NCBI RefSeq assembly: GCF_017298635.1
Contig: NZ_CP071182.1
Coordinates: forward strand, 2,418,001 to 2,482,000
Length of the DNA stretch: 64,000 nucleotides
Origin: Paenalicyclobacillus mengziensis
GTDB taxonomy: Bacteria > Bacillota > Bacilli > Alicyclobacillales > Alicyclobacillaceae
Direction: 5' to 3'
Under the pieces are notes generated by a model. That model was not told the DNA's origin, ran no database searches, and saw nothing but the letters and a program-made list of their open reading frames with translations. Shown here one piece after another: positions 25,675-35,028 of this stretch. How positions within the stretch are numbered: position 1 is the first letter of the stretch; the number at the start of each line of letters is the position of its first letter. The translations under genes were made by a program, and so were the position numbers.

Positions 25675-28600
25675 TTGGATTTAAACGCGTTCACCATGCA
25701 AGCGGACCGTGAACAAGATGCGTGTGGTATCTTTTCATGCGTACACAGACAGGGAGTGACGAGTCACAAGCCGATTCAGATGGGGGTAGACGCGCTCAAA
25801 GCGATGAAACACAGGGCCGGCTACGTTGCGGATGAAGGCGATGGATGCGGGCTGATGCTGGACATTCCTTCTTCGCTTTGGTCAAAGTGGCTGAGTGATG
25901 CGGGGGCCGATGCGCAAGCCATTTATCGGGATAAGGTTGCAGTCGTCCATGTCCTCCATGACGGTCGCAAGTCTGATTTCAATGTACACACGCTGACGGC
26001 AAGACTCGAGGAAGCCGGAGCCAAGGTTTTGCTGGCTCGTAAAGGAGATACCAACGACAGTGCGCTCGGGCCCTCGGCTCGGCGTGAGCAGCCGACCTTT
26101 TTCCAGGCGGCTTTTGAAGTCGGTTGCAAGAGTGTTTTTCAAGTGAAACGTTTTCTTGAGCAAACCCCTGGGGTTCATGTTTCGTCCTGCAGCACCGATA
26201 GCGTCGTCTACAAGGTAGTCGGTGACGGTGACACCCTGTATGCGTACTATGGGGACCTTCAGAACCCTCTTTGTGAAAGCAGTTTTGTCATGGCGCATAC
26301 GCGCTATTCGACCAATACACAGACCACGTTCTCGCGAGTCCAACCCTTTGCCGCACTCGGACACAACGGTGAAATCAACACGATTGCCAGGTTCTACTCC
26401 GAAGCGGGTATGGTCGGCATTCCGCTTGACCCCCTGTACAGCGACTCTCAAATGGTAAGTGAGGTTGTCGAGGCATTAACGACAGAGCGGGGATGGACCT
26501 TGTTTGAGACAGCGGAGTTGCTGTTTCCGCCGATTCTCAACGAGATCAAGCAAATGCCCTCGGATTTGGCAGACCTCTACATGTTCTATCGGGCCATGTG
26601 GGGCCCATTTTCACAGGGACCGGCTGCCGTAATGATGCGGTCCGGGCAGGAAGCCGTGTTTGCCGTTGACGCCTTGGGGCTCCGTCCCATGTGGGAAATC
26701 AAGACGCCTGAATTCTACTGTTTCTCTTCCGAACAGGGCATTGTACCGCCGCATACGTGGGCATCCGATCCGCGGCCTTTAGCCCCAGGCGAGAAGATCG
26801 GTATTCAAATGACGAAGGGTAGTGTCCGGCTGCTCGCCTACACGCAATTACAACGGGAAGTACTTGCGCGTGCAAAAGAGCGTTACAGCTTGCAGGGCGA
26901 GCGGCGTACCATTCACTTCTCTGGTTCCTATGAAGAGCGGGACGTCGCTTCTCCGTACTGGAACCAGAAGCGTCCTGCCATGGTTCGTGCTGCAGCATTC
27001 GGCTGGCGCGACGATGATTTGAAACTGCTCGAGGCAGAAGTGAGTACAGGTGCGGAGCCGATCCGTTCGATTGGCTACGACGGTCCTATGGCGGTGCTCG
27101 ATAAGGGGCTGACCTTGCTGTCCGACTATCTTCAGGAAACCGTTGCTGTTGTGACCAATCCTGCGATTGACCGTGAACGTGAGATTGAGCATTTCAGCAC
27201 CCGTATGATTGTCGGTAAACGGCCGTCCATGGCTGGCACTTATCACGACGCGCCGCGTCTCGAGTTGCAGTCACCGCTGCTTTTGGATTGGCTCCCGGAT
27301 GTGTTTGACATCCCGCGCGAATCGATTCAGTCGCTCGCCAACCGCTACGGCACGATGACCTATGAAGAGGCACTGGCGGCACTCCATACGACGCCAAACG
27401 GGACGGCTGAGATTTTAATTCATCGTGAGGACGGGGAGTCCATCGAAGCGGCTCTTGTGCGATTCCGCCGCATGGCTCTGGAGGCCGTGCAGGCAGGTGC
27501 CCATGCAATTGTACTGGATGACCGTCTGCAGTTTCGCCGCGGTGCGTATCTCGACCCGTTCTTGGCTCTCGCAGCCGTCCACAAATCCCTACAACGGTCT
27601 CCTGGTAAGGACGGAGAGTCAGAGCACCTGCGCCGCAGAACCAGCGTCATCGTGCGCAGCGCCGGCATCCGCAACCTGCACGACATCATGGTGGCGGTGG
27701 GACTGGGAGCAGACGGCGTGGTGCCTTATCTGATGTGGGAGCTTGCAGCCGAAAAGGCGAGCATCACAGGCGTCGAAAACATGTACACGGCCCTTTGCAA
27801 AGGGATTGAGAAGGTCATTTCGACCATCGGAATTCACGAACTGCGCGGTTATGAGCGCTTGTTCTCGGCGATTGGACTCAGTCAAGAAATCACCGAGGTG
27901 CTCGGTGTACCCGAGTTTTACGGTGGAAACAAAGTGGGCTGCACGTTTGCGACCCTGGAACAAAACGCAGTCCTTCGCCACCAGCTCTACGAAGAGGCCG
28001 ATGAGCGTGCGGTGATGAAGCAACGTGTCTTTCAAATCTACCCACGCATTTGGAAGTCCGCAGGCCAGGTTGCGGAAGGCAGCCTCGACTATCACGAGTA
28101 CTACACGCGTCTGCAGGCTTTTGAGCAGGATAACCCGGTGAACCTGAAGCATTTGCTGAGCATTCAGGCGCCGTTGTCGACTGCGGTTCAACCGCAGGAT
28201 GTCGATACGACGATTGACGGCCACGCATACCCGCTGCTCATCAGTTCGATGTCCTTCGGGTCTCAGGGGGAGACGGCGTATCGGGCTTATGCGGAAGCTG
28301 CTTATCGTATGAACATTGTCGCGATGAACGGTGAAGGCGGGGAAATCAAAGACCTCTTGACCAAGTACCCGAGAAACCGTGGGCGTCAGATTGCCTCTGG
28401 ACGTTTCGGCGTAAACGCTGAACTTTGTAATGGGGCTTACGTACTTGAGATCAAGATTGGCCAAGGTGCAAAACCGGGTGAAGGTGGACACTTGCCAGGT
28501 TCAAAAGTCACAGAACTCGTCGCAAGCGCCCGTAACGCGGCTCCCGGCATCGACCTGATTTCACCATCCAATAATCACGACATTTATTCGATTGAAGACC

Positions 28601-30267
28601 TGGCTCAGGTCATCTATGAATTACGGGCGGTGAACCCGACAGCTCGCATCGCAGTGAAGGTTCCGGTGGTGCCGAACATCGGTACGATTGCCATCGGGAT
28701 CGTCAAAGCTGGTGCAGACATCGTGGAGTTGAGCGGCTTTGATGGTGGAACCGGTGCTGCTCGGGCCCATGCACTTCGCCGCGTGGGCCTGCCTGTCGAG
28801 ATTGGCATCGATAAGGTTCACCGCGCCCTGTCAGAAGCGGGCATTCGCCACCTGGCTGAAATCTGGGCAGACGGTGGTATGAAGTCAGGCGCTGATGTCA
28901 TCAAGGCCATTCTTCTCGGTGCAAACCGGGTCGGATTTGGAACCATGGCCATGGTTGCGCTTGGCTGCACGGCTTGCCGCGCTTGTCACAAGGACACTTG
29001 CCACGTCGGCATTGCGACACAGATGACATCGCAGGAGGAAGCAGCACAGAAAGGTGTGGCAAAGTTCACACCGCGGGAATTTGACATCGCCGTGGAAAAC
29101 CTGCAGCGCTTCTTCACTTCCGTTGGTGAACAGGTACGTGAACTGACGGCGATGCTTGGTGCAACCCGGACCCAGGACCTCGTTGGGCGTCGCGACTTGT
29201 TGGTGCAGGAGTTCGGTCATGACCGTGCAGACCTGTCAGGTATGCTGCGGATGGAGGAGATGTACAAGGGTGCCGGGACACAGATTTCATACCGTGAATC
29301 GGTATTTGCACAAGGTGTCCAGGTAGAATCCGGCGCTTTGAGTCTCTCCTATGCCGTCGGTGAGACAAGTGCAACAAGCACCAGTTTCAGTCATTCTGGA
29401 CTGTCTGTAAAACCAGGACGCGGTTATGCTCAGATTGACTCGACGGGCGCCTCCGAAAGTTCCCGGTTGCTCGCCGGGCCGTCGATTCGGCCTGTCGATA
29501 GAGTTGTCGGGACTTGGCAAAGCGGTGAATCTGCGCGGCACGGCAGACCGGACGTTCGATCCGTTGTCGTTCACCGCGATGTTGCCGGCGCCGGATTTGC
29601 CGCATATCACGCACCTGGACAGTACACAGTGGCTCATGGCGGAGCCCAGGATGGCACGGCAAAGTCGGCACTTGGCGGTCGGGTTGTTGTCCTGAAGACG
29701 CGTGGTGCGAGCGGCAACTGGGTCGGAGGCTCAGTCGGAAAGGGGCTTGCATACGGTGCTCAGCACGGCCTTATCATCGTGCAGGGTAATGCAGACGCCA
29801 GAGCGGGCATTCGTTTGTCCGGTGCCGACCTGGTCATTGGCGGACAGGTTAAATCGCCGCTCGATGATAATCTTGGCTGGATTGGGGCACGCAGCAACCT
29901 CAAAGGCTTTGCTTTTGAGTATATGACCGCAGGCCGAGTGGTTGTCCTTGGCGACCCCGGTCCCTGGATTTGCTCTGGTATGACCGGTGGCAGCGTATAT
30001 GTTCGATACGCGCCAGCGCTCGGTTTAACCGACGAGTCGCTGCGCCGACGAATTGCAAAGGGTGCCAAGGTTCGACTGAGCATCCTCGATGCACAGGGTG
30101 AACTGGATGTCGCGGACTTGCTGCTTGCCTACCATCGTGAACTTCGGCAGAGCGGGCAGACAGAGACTGCGCAGGAACTGTCACCGCTTCTCAAGAATCC
30201 AAGCGAGCACTTCCGGATGATTCGCCCGGCGACAGGTCAAACTGACCAGGATATTGCGACAGAGTAA
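25675..30267 (+). CDS. gltB: Glutamate synthase, large subunit
   Basis: Moves the amide nitrogen of glutamine to 2-oxoglutarate, giving two glutamates. 1530 residues in the usual order: class II amidotransferase domain with the nucleophile at Cys17 (REQDACGIFSCVH) after a short propeptide that must be removed; central domain; FMN/2-oxoglutarate domain (SGFDGGTGAARAHALR); Cys cluster of the [3Fe-4S] centre in CTACRACHKDTCHVG near residue 1103; C-terminal beta-helix with Gly repeats (IVQGNADARAGIR). Start TTG 25675 follows AGGAAGTGA. The small (NADPH) subunit gene gltD is not in the window. Placed inside the arginine island, it supplies glutamate. Confidence 0.94.
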   Translation: MDLNAFTMQADREQDACGIFSCVHRQGVTSHKPIQMGVDALKAMKHRAGYVADEGDGCGLMLDIPSSLWSKWLSDAGADAQAIYRDKVAVVHVLHDGRKSDFNVHTLTARLEEAGAKVLLARKGDTNDSALGPSARREQPTFFQAAFEVGCKSVFQVKRFLEQTPGVHVSSCSTDSVVYKVVGDGDTLYAYYGDLQNPLCESSFVMAHTRYSTNTQTTFSRVQPFAALGHNGEINTIARFYSEAGMVGIPLDPLYSDSQMVSEVVEALTTERGWTLFETAELLFPPILNEIKQMPSDLADLYMFYRAMWGPFSQGPAAVMMRSGQEAVFAVDALGLRPMWEIKTPEFYCFSSEQGIVPPHTWASDPRPLAPGEKIGIQMTKGSVRLLAYTQLQREVLARAKERYSLQGERRTIHFSGSYEERDVASPYWNQKRPAMVRAAAFGWRDDDLKLLEAEVSTGAEPIRSIGYDGPMAVLDKGLTLLSDYLQETVAVVTNPAIDREREIEHFSTRMIVGKRPSMAGTYHDAPRLELQSPLLLDWLPDVFDIPRESIQSLANRYGTMTYEEALAALHTTPNGTAEILIHREDGESIEAALVRFRRMALEAVQAGAHAIVLDDRLQFRRGAYLDPFLALAAVHKSLQRSPGKDGESEHLRRRTSVIVRSAGIRNLHDIMVAVGLGADGVVPYLMWELAAEKASITGVENMYTALCKGIEKVISTIGIHELRGYERLFSAIGLSQEITEVLGVPEFYGGNKVGCTFATLEQNAVLRHQLYEEADERAVMKQRVFQIYPRIWKSAGQVAEGSLDYHEYYTRLQAFEQDNPVNLKHLLSIQAPLSTAVQPQDVDTTIDGHAYPLLISSMSFGSQGETAYRAYAEAAYRMNIVAMNGEGGEIKDLLTKYPRNRGRQIASGRFGVNAELCNGAYVLEIKIGQGAKPGEGGHLPGSKVTELVASARNAAPGIDLISPSNNHDIYSIEDLAQVIYELRAVNPTARIAVKVPVVPNIGTIAIGIVKAGADIVELSGFDGGTGAARAHALRRVGLPVEIGIDKVHRALSEAGIRHLAEIWADGGMKSGADVIKAILLGANRVGFGTMAMVALGCTACRACHKDTCHVGIATQMTSQEEAAQKGVAKFTPREFDIAVENLQRFFTSVGEQVRELTAMLGATRTQDLVGRRDLLVQEFGHDRADLSGMLRMEEMYKGAGTQISYRESVFAQGVQVESGALSLSYAVGETSATSTSFSHSGLSVKPGRGYAQIDSTGASESSRLLAGPSIRPVDRVVGTWQSGESARHGRPDVRSVVVHRDVAGAGFAAYHAPGQYTVAHGGAQDGTAKSALGGRVVVLKTRGASGNWVGGSVGKGLAYGAQHGLIIVQGNADARAGIRLSGADLVIGGQVKSPLDDNLGWIGARSNLKGFAFEYMTAGRVVVLGDPGPWICSGMTGGSVYVRYAPALGLTDESLRRRIAKGAKVRLSILDAQGELDVADLLLAYHRELRQSGQTETAQELSPLLKNPSEHFRMIRPATGQTDQDIATE

Positions 30268-30368
30268 CGTTGAGCGCGTCGACAGGGGAGTCTGCATCAC
30301 CCTGACAGGGTAACATTGAGCGCATAAACGTCATCACTTCAATGAGGCAGCATTCCAAATAGATGACT

Positions 30369-30401
30369 GCAAAAGGTGCGCAGAAACAGCGCACCTTTTG
30401 C
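30369..30401 (+). terminator. Terminator of gltB, first hairpin
   Basis: A perfect 13-bp stem GCAAAAGGTGCGC/GCGCACCTTTTGC with a seven-base loop. Confidence 0.8.
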
Positions 30402-30407
30402 AACTGG

Positions 30408-30438
30408 TTGAGGAAGCCACCTTTTGAGGCTTCCTCAA
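30408..30438 (+). terminator. Second hairpin after gltB
   Basis: TTGAGGAAGCC pairs with GGCTTCCTCAA over a nine-base loop, directly after the first hairpin. Tandem terminators are plausible. Confidence 0.6.
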
Positions 30439-30496
30439 CGTTCCTTTATGTGCTCAACGTTCCTTTATGTGCTCAACGTTCCTTTATGTACTCAAC
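30434..30496 (+). repeat. 19-bp tandem repeat, three copies plus a partial
   Basis: CTCAACGTTCCTTTATGTG repeats at 30434, 30453 and 30472, with six further bases at 30491. Third copy differs in its last base. No gene is supported here. Confidence 0.85.
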
Positions 30497-30660
30497 TTCG
30501 CTGTGGTCGACTTTGGCACCGGCTTGTCGTAACGTCATCGCGCAGGACTCAGACAACAAAGCGCGAGGAGTGGCTTAAGCCGTTGGTTCCACCAACTAGG
30601 GGAATGCCAGCGCCAGTTCAACCTCCTCATGCCCGTCCGCCTGCGTATGCCAGTCCTCGC

Positions 30661-30870
30661 GATAAAGCGCTGTGAAGGCGTTATTTTGATGGTGGCGACT
30701 TGGCCGACACAGAATAACGAGTTGTAGAAGCGTTAAGCCCGCCCCTCTGAAAATAACGAGTTGTGGACGCGTTATTTCGATCCGTTCCAGGCCATAACGC
30801 GCTCGGAGCGCGTTATATCTACTCAAATTTTTTAGCGTACAGTTGAATAACGCTTTGCGAGCTCGTTATT
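30661..30870. repeat. Cluster of five AATAACG...CGTTATT palindromes
   Basis: Five hairpins in 210 bp: 30661-30685 (imperfect), 30712-30735, 30751-30777 (AAATAACG/CGTTATTT), 30794-30816 (ATAACGCGCT/AGCGCGTTAT, three-base loop) and 30846-30870 (AATAACG/CGTTATT). The second and third share AATAACGAGTTGT. Single related sequences occur at 1364 and 9794. Not a gene. Confidence 0.75.
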
Positions 30871-30885
30871 GCCGGAAGACCATAA

Positions 30886-31011
30886 GGTTCGATGGGTTCG
30901 ATGGGTTCGATGGGTTCGATGGGTTCGATGGGTTCGATGGGTTCGATGGGTTCGATGGGTTCGATGGGTTCGATGGGTTCGATGGGTTCGATGGGTTCGA
31001 TGGGTTCGATT
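30886..31011. repeat. 9-bp minisatellite, 14 copies
   Basis: GGTTCGATG repeats without interruption: 13 perfect copies at 30886-31002 and a 14th with a changed last base. Because the unit is a multiple of three every frame across it is open, but none has a convincing start, so I do not call a gene. Confidence 0.95.
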
Positions 31012-31093
31012 GGGCTCTTGCGATTCCTTCGCGCCTCCTTCACGCCCCCTTACTGGATTGTCAGAACCCCTGAAAATGTTCTGAGTCTTTGAC

Positions 31094-31127
31094 TTGATAT
31101 TCATACATAACTATGTATAATAATACA
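31094..31127 (+). promoter_or_regulatory. argF promoter with tandem ARG boxes
   Basis: TTGATA (31094-31099), 16-bp spacer and a perfect TATAAT (31116-31121). TGTATAATAATACA (31114-31127) matches the ARG-box pattern TGNATWWWWATNCA and covers the -10; a second, weaker box (ATATTCATACA, 31097-31107) lies one helical turn and a half upstream. Confidence 0.78.
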
Positions 31128-31178
31128 CAGTAGCACCCGTATTCACGTTGCAAATTCCGTGACGGGAGGAGAATACAT

Positions 31179-32246
31179 TTGAGCGTTCACGTGATGAGTC
31201 AAACCGGCCGCGTCAAGAACACAGTCACTCCACTTGGCAGAGGTTATTTGTCCGTCCGTTTGCAAAATGCCTTAATGAAGGCGCACAGCGAGATGCACGG
31301 ACGTGACTTACTTGATTTTAGTGATTACAGTTCTGAGGAACTGACGTCCCTGCTCGAACTGGCTGTGGTGTTGAAAGAAGCCCAAAAGACAGGGTTTACC
31401 CATCATGTGCTCGCTGGGAAAACGCTGGCCATGGTGTTTGAAAAGGCATCGACCCGCACGCGTGTGTCATTTGAAGTCGGCATGGTCCAACTCGGCGGAC
31501 ATGCGTTGTTTATGCAAAGCGGTTCGACGCAGATGGGACGGGGCGAACCGATTTCCGATACGGCTTCTGTACTGGCCCGATACGTAGATGGCATTATGAT
31601 TCGTACTTTTGCGCATGCGACTGTACAGGAACTTGCCAAGTACGCTTCAGTTCCTGTGATAAACGGACTGACGGATGAGCATCACCCTTGCCAACTGCTT
31701 GCGGATGCCCTGACGATTCTCGAGCACAAAGGGACGCTTGAAGGCGTTACAGTAGCGTATGTAGGCGACGGGAACAACATGGCACATTCTTGGCTTCAAA
31801 TTGCACCAAAGCTCGGGATGAACATCCGAATTGCCAGCCCTACAGGATATCTTCCAGACCAGCAGATTGTCGAACAGGCAAAGCGGGTGGCCGTGGCAAA
31901 CCACACGGAACTCTTGATAACGACCGATCCGCTGCGGGCCGTCGACGGCGCTGATGTCATTACGACGGACGTATGGGCGAGCATGGGGGACGAAAGCGAA
32001 GCTGAAGAGCGTAAACTTCTCTTTCAGGACTATCAAATTAACGAGTCGCTCACAGGACTTGCAAACAAAGATTATCTATTCCTGCACTGCCTGCCCGCTC
32101 ACCGCGGTGAAGAGGTTACGGCGGACGTGATTGACGGTCCACACTCGGTTGTGTTTGATGAAGCTGAGAACCGTCTGCATACACAAAAAGCGGTGCTGTC
32201 CGCACTGATGGCTGAGACAGACGCATTTGGGGAGGGGCTCGCGTGA
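31179..32246 (+). CDS. argF: Ornithine carbamoyltransferase
   Basis: Makes citrulline from ornithine and carbamoyl phosphate. Motifs are [14 protein letters not shown] (carbamoyl phosphate), [11 protein letters not shown] and the ornithine-binding [11 protein letters not shown]. The recognisable fold starts at [12 protein letters not shown], about residue 40, so the 355-residue protein has an N-terminal extension of roughly 35-40 residues. TTG 31179 is seven bases after GGGAGGAG, which supports the long form. The stop overlaps argG in GTGA. Confidence 0.94.
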   Translation: MSVHVMSQTGRVKNTVTPLGRGYLSVRLQNALMKAHSEMHGRDLLDFSDYSSEELTSLLELAVVLKEAQKTGFTHHVLAGKTLAMVFEKASTRTRVSFEVGMVQLGGHALFMQSGSTQMGRGEPISDTASVLARYVDGIMIRTFAHATVQELAKYASVPVINGLTDEHHPCQLLADALTILEHKGTLEGVTVAYVGDGNNMAHSWLQIAPKLGMNIRIASPTGYLPDQQIVEQAKRVAVANHTELLITTDPLRAVDGADVITTDVWASMGDESEAEERKLLFQDYQINESLTGLANKDYLFLHCLPAHRGEEVTADVIDGPHSVVFDEAENRLHTQKAVLSALMAETDAFGEGLA

Positions 32247-33520
32247 GCAAAAAATTGGTACTCGCGTATTCGGGTGGTTTGGACACTTCCGTTGCGATTG
32301 CATGGTTGAAAGAGAAGTTTGGTTACGATGTCATCGCAATGTGCGTGGATGTGGGCGAAGGTAAGGACCTCGACTTCGTGCAGAAAAAGGCACTGACGGT
32401 CGGAGCGGTTAAGTCCTACCGGATGGATGCCGTCGCACGGTTTGCCAGAGAGTTCCTTCAGCCTGCACTGCTCGCGAACTCACTTTACGAAGGAAAGTAT
32501 CCCTTGGCTTCTGCGCTGTCCCGGCCTCTCATTTCACAGTTGTTGGTGGAAGTAGCCAAGGCAGAAGGAGCAGTTGCGGTAGCTCATGGCTGTACAGGAA
32601 AAGGCAACGACCAGGTTCGATTTGAGGTTTCCGTTAAATCGCTTGAACCGAACCTTGCAGTTGTGGCGCCCGTTCGTGAGTGGGGCTGGACCCGCGACGA
32701 GGAGATAGCCTATGCAAAGGCCAACGGGATTCCCATTCCCATCACGCTTGACAGTCCATACAGCATTGACGCGAATTTGTGGGGACGGGCGATTGAGGCC
32801 GGCATCCTCGAAGACCCGTGGGTTGAAGCGCCGGACGACGCATTTGAGTGGACGGTAAACCCACAAGACGCTCCAGACGAGCCAGAGTATCTCGAAATCT
32901 CGTTTGACGAAGGCGTACCCGTCGCTTTAAACGGAAATGTCATGCAACTGCACGAGTTGATTACTGAGTTAAACAAGAAAGCTGGCAAGCATGGCGTCGG
33001 CCGGATTGATCACGTGGAGAATCGGCTCGTCGGTATCAAGTCGCGTGAGCTGTATGAAGCCCCTGCAGGTCTTGTGCTTGTAGCAGCGCACAAGGAACTC
33101 GAAGGGCTGACCTTGACTCGTGAAGTCGCACAGTTCAAGGCTGGTATCGAACTCGAGTACAGTAAACTCATCTATAACGGATTGTGGTTCTCACCCTTGA
33201 AGCAAGCCATCGACGCCTTTATTAACGAAACACAGAAGCATGTGACAGGTGATGTCCGCGTGAAACTGTACAAAGGAAACTTCCAGGTGGTCGGCCGCAA
33301 GTCTACCTATTCTCTGTATCGTCACGACCTCGCCACCTACTCGACGGGCGATTCGTTTAACCATCAGGACGCGGTCGGATTTATCTCCTTGTGGGGTCTG
33401 CCAACAACGGTGCATGCACAATTGCAGCACGATATCTCGATGAAGTCAGGGCATGATACTCCTGCAACACAAACCTTTTCGGATGTCACCGCGCATATTC
33501 TCGAGGGGGTCAAGAGTTGA
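32243..33520 (+). CDS. argG: Argininosuccinate synthase
   Basis: Joins citrulline and aspartate with ATP. It starts [18 protein letters not shown] (the ATP PP-loop), and has [12 protein letters not shown] and the family's C-terminal helix. 425 residues, somewhat above the usual 400. GTG start overlaps the argF stop by four bases; the stop overlaps the argH start by TTGA, so argFGH are translationally coupled. Codons 1-20 contain no sign of an alternative start. Confidence 0.96.
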   Translation: MSKKLVLAYSGGLDTSVAIAWLKEKFGYDVIAMCVDVGEGKDLDFVQKKALTVGAVKSYRMDAVARFAREFLQPALLANSLYEGKYPLASALSRPLISQLLVEVAKAEGAVAVAHGCTGKGNDQVRFEVSVKSLEPNLAVVAPVREWGWTRDEEIAYAKANGIPIPITLDSPYSIDANLWGRAIEAGILEDPWVEAPDDAFEWTVNPQDAPDEPEYLEISFDEGVPVALNGNVMQLHELITELNKKAGKHGVGRIDHVENRLVGIKSRELYEAPAGLVLVAAHKELEGLTLTREVAQFKAGIELEYSKLIYNGLWFSPLKQAIDAFINETQKHVTGDVRVKLYKGNFQVVGRKSTYSLYRHDLATYSTGDSFNHQDAVGFISLWGLPTTVHAQLQHDISMKSGHDTPATQTFSDVTAHILEGVKS

Positions 33521-34911
33521 AGCTTTGGGGTGGTCGTTTTACCGAAGAGCTGAATCAGTTGGCGCTTGAATATACCGCATCAATTGGCTTTGACTATCGC
33601 CTGTTTCCCTTTGATGTCGAAGGAAGCATGGCTCACGCGCGCATGCTCGAGCAAGCTGGTATTGTGACGAGCACGGAGGCCGAACAGCTGCTTTCTGGGC
33701 TGTCCGGCCTTCGCGCAGATTATGAGGCCGGAAACTTAAGCTTTTCTATCGATGATGAAGATGTCCATATGAATGTTGAACGACTCTTATCTAATCGCAT
33801 CGGAGCGGTTGCTGGTAAGCTGCACACCGCGCGCAGTCGAAACGACCAAGTCGCGCTCGACATGCACCTGTTTGTCAAGTACGCAATTGATGAAGTAAGT
33901 GCTGCAGTCAGAGGTCTTCAGAGCGCCCTCGTCGAGACTGCAGAGAAAAACATGGACGTCATTGTTCCTGGCTATACGCACCTGCAACGGGCGCAGCCCA
34001 TCCTCTTCTCCCACCACCTGCTAGCTTACTTCTGGATGCTCGAACGAGACTGGGGGAGGCTCGCAGATGCCAAAAAGCGAACCGACTGGATGCCGCTTGG
34101 TGCTGGTGCATTGGCGGGGACCACGTTTCCCATTCAAAGAGAGTTCGTGCAAGAACAACTTGGGTTCGCGGCTCTCTACGAAAATTCTCTGGATGCTGTC
34201 TCTGACAGAGATTATCTGATTGAGTTTATGTCGGCAGTCGGCACGCTCATGATGCACTTGTCCCGTTTTTCCGAAGAAATGATTCTTTGGTCGAGTGAGG
34301 AGTTCGGCTGGATTGAGCTTGCCGACGCGTATTGTACCGGATCGAGCATGATGCCACAGAAAAAGAACCCTGACGTCGCCGAAGTCGTGCGCGGAAAAAC
34401 AGGTCGTGTGTATGGCCATCTGCTCGGCCTCTTGACCGTGCTCAAAGGGTTGCCGCTGGCGTATAACAAGGACTTACAGGAAGACAAAGAAGGTGTGTTT
34501 GACGCCTTTGACACGGTACTCCCAGCCCTCAAGTTGTTCACGGGCATGATTCGTACACTTTCAATACGGGAAGAAAAACTCGCCCAAGCATTCCATCACG
34601 ATTTTTCGAATGCCACGGACCTCGCCGATTACTTAGCCGCAAAGGGGATGCCGTTTCGTGAGGCTCACGCCGTGGTGGGCCGTCTCGTCCTGGAAGCAAC
34701 CGAGCGGCGAACGAACTTAGCCGGGTTACCACTCGATGTGTATCAGTCAGAAAGTCTACTCTTTGATGAGGATATCTACGCCAAGCTCGCCCCACAAAGT
34801 GTTGTCGCCGCAAGAGCAGCCCGTGGCGGTACAGCACCATCGGCTGTCTCGGCACAACTGCGAATGGCGAAGCAAATACTCACAGAGGTGTCGTCGACTG
34901 GCACGGATTGA
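33517..34911 (+). CDS. argH: Argininosuccinate lyase
   Basis: Splits argininosuccinate into arginine and fumarate, the last step. N-terminal [17 protein letters not shown] and the signature [12 protein letters not shown] with the mobile catalytic Ser are present. 464 residues, normal. TTG start overlaps the argG stop. Last gene of the argFGH unit; no terminator is evident before lysC. Confidence 0.96.
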   Translation: MKLWGGRFTEELNQLALEYTASIGFDYRLFPFDVEGSMAHARMLEQAGIVTSTEAEQLLSGLSGLRADYEAGNLSFSIDDEDVHMNVERLLSNRIGAVAGKLHTARSRNDQVALDMHLFVKYAIDEVSAAVRGLQSALVETAEKNMDVIVPGYTHLQRAQPILFSHHLLAYFWMLERDWGRLADAKKRTDWMPLGAGALAGTTFPIQREFVQEQLGFAALYENSLDAVSDRDYLIEFMSAVGTLMMHLSRFSEEMILWSSEEFGWIELADAYCTGSSMMPQKKNPDVAEVVRGKTGRVYGHLLGLLTVLKGLPLAYNKDLQEDKEGVFDAFDTVLPALKLFTGMIRTLSIREEKLAQAFHHDFSNATDLADYLAAKGMPFREAHAVVGRLVLEATERRTNLAGLPLDVYQSESLLFDEDIYAKLAPQSVVAARAARGGTAPSAVSAQLRMAKQILTEVSSTGTD

Positions 34912-34965
34912 CGTAGAGTTCTTCTTTCATATCAGGTTAAAATAGACACGATAGAGAGATTGGGA

Positions 34966-35005
34966 AAGCCAGGATGGCTCTGTGGTCTCTGGTTACACCT
35001 GGCTT
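34966..35005 (+). promoter_or_regulatory. Hairpin in the lysC leader
   Basis: AAGCCAGG (34966-34973) pairs with CCTGGCTT (34998-35005), ending ten bases before the GGGAG site of lysC. It does not match a lysine riboswitch, which is far larger. TAAAAT at 34938 may be the -10; the -35 is unclear. Confidence 0.4.
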
Positions 35006-35028
35006 ACGACCCGCTGGGAGTGGAAGCG

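Noticed and set aside
27619..28491. 290-codon minus-strand frame opposite gltB
   Set aside because: Lies inside conserved gltB coding sequence with unlike composition; a shadow.
30819..31104. Open frames encoding repeated tripeptides over the minisatellite (for example a long PIE repeat)
   Set aside because: The 9-bp unit keeps every frame open; starts and ribosome sites are poor.
34912..35028. L-box (lysine) riboswitch before lysC
   Set aside because: The leader is too short and lacks the five-helix junction sequence.
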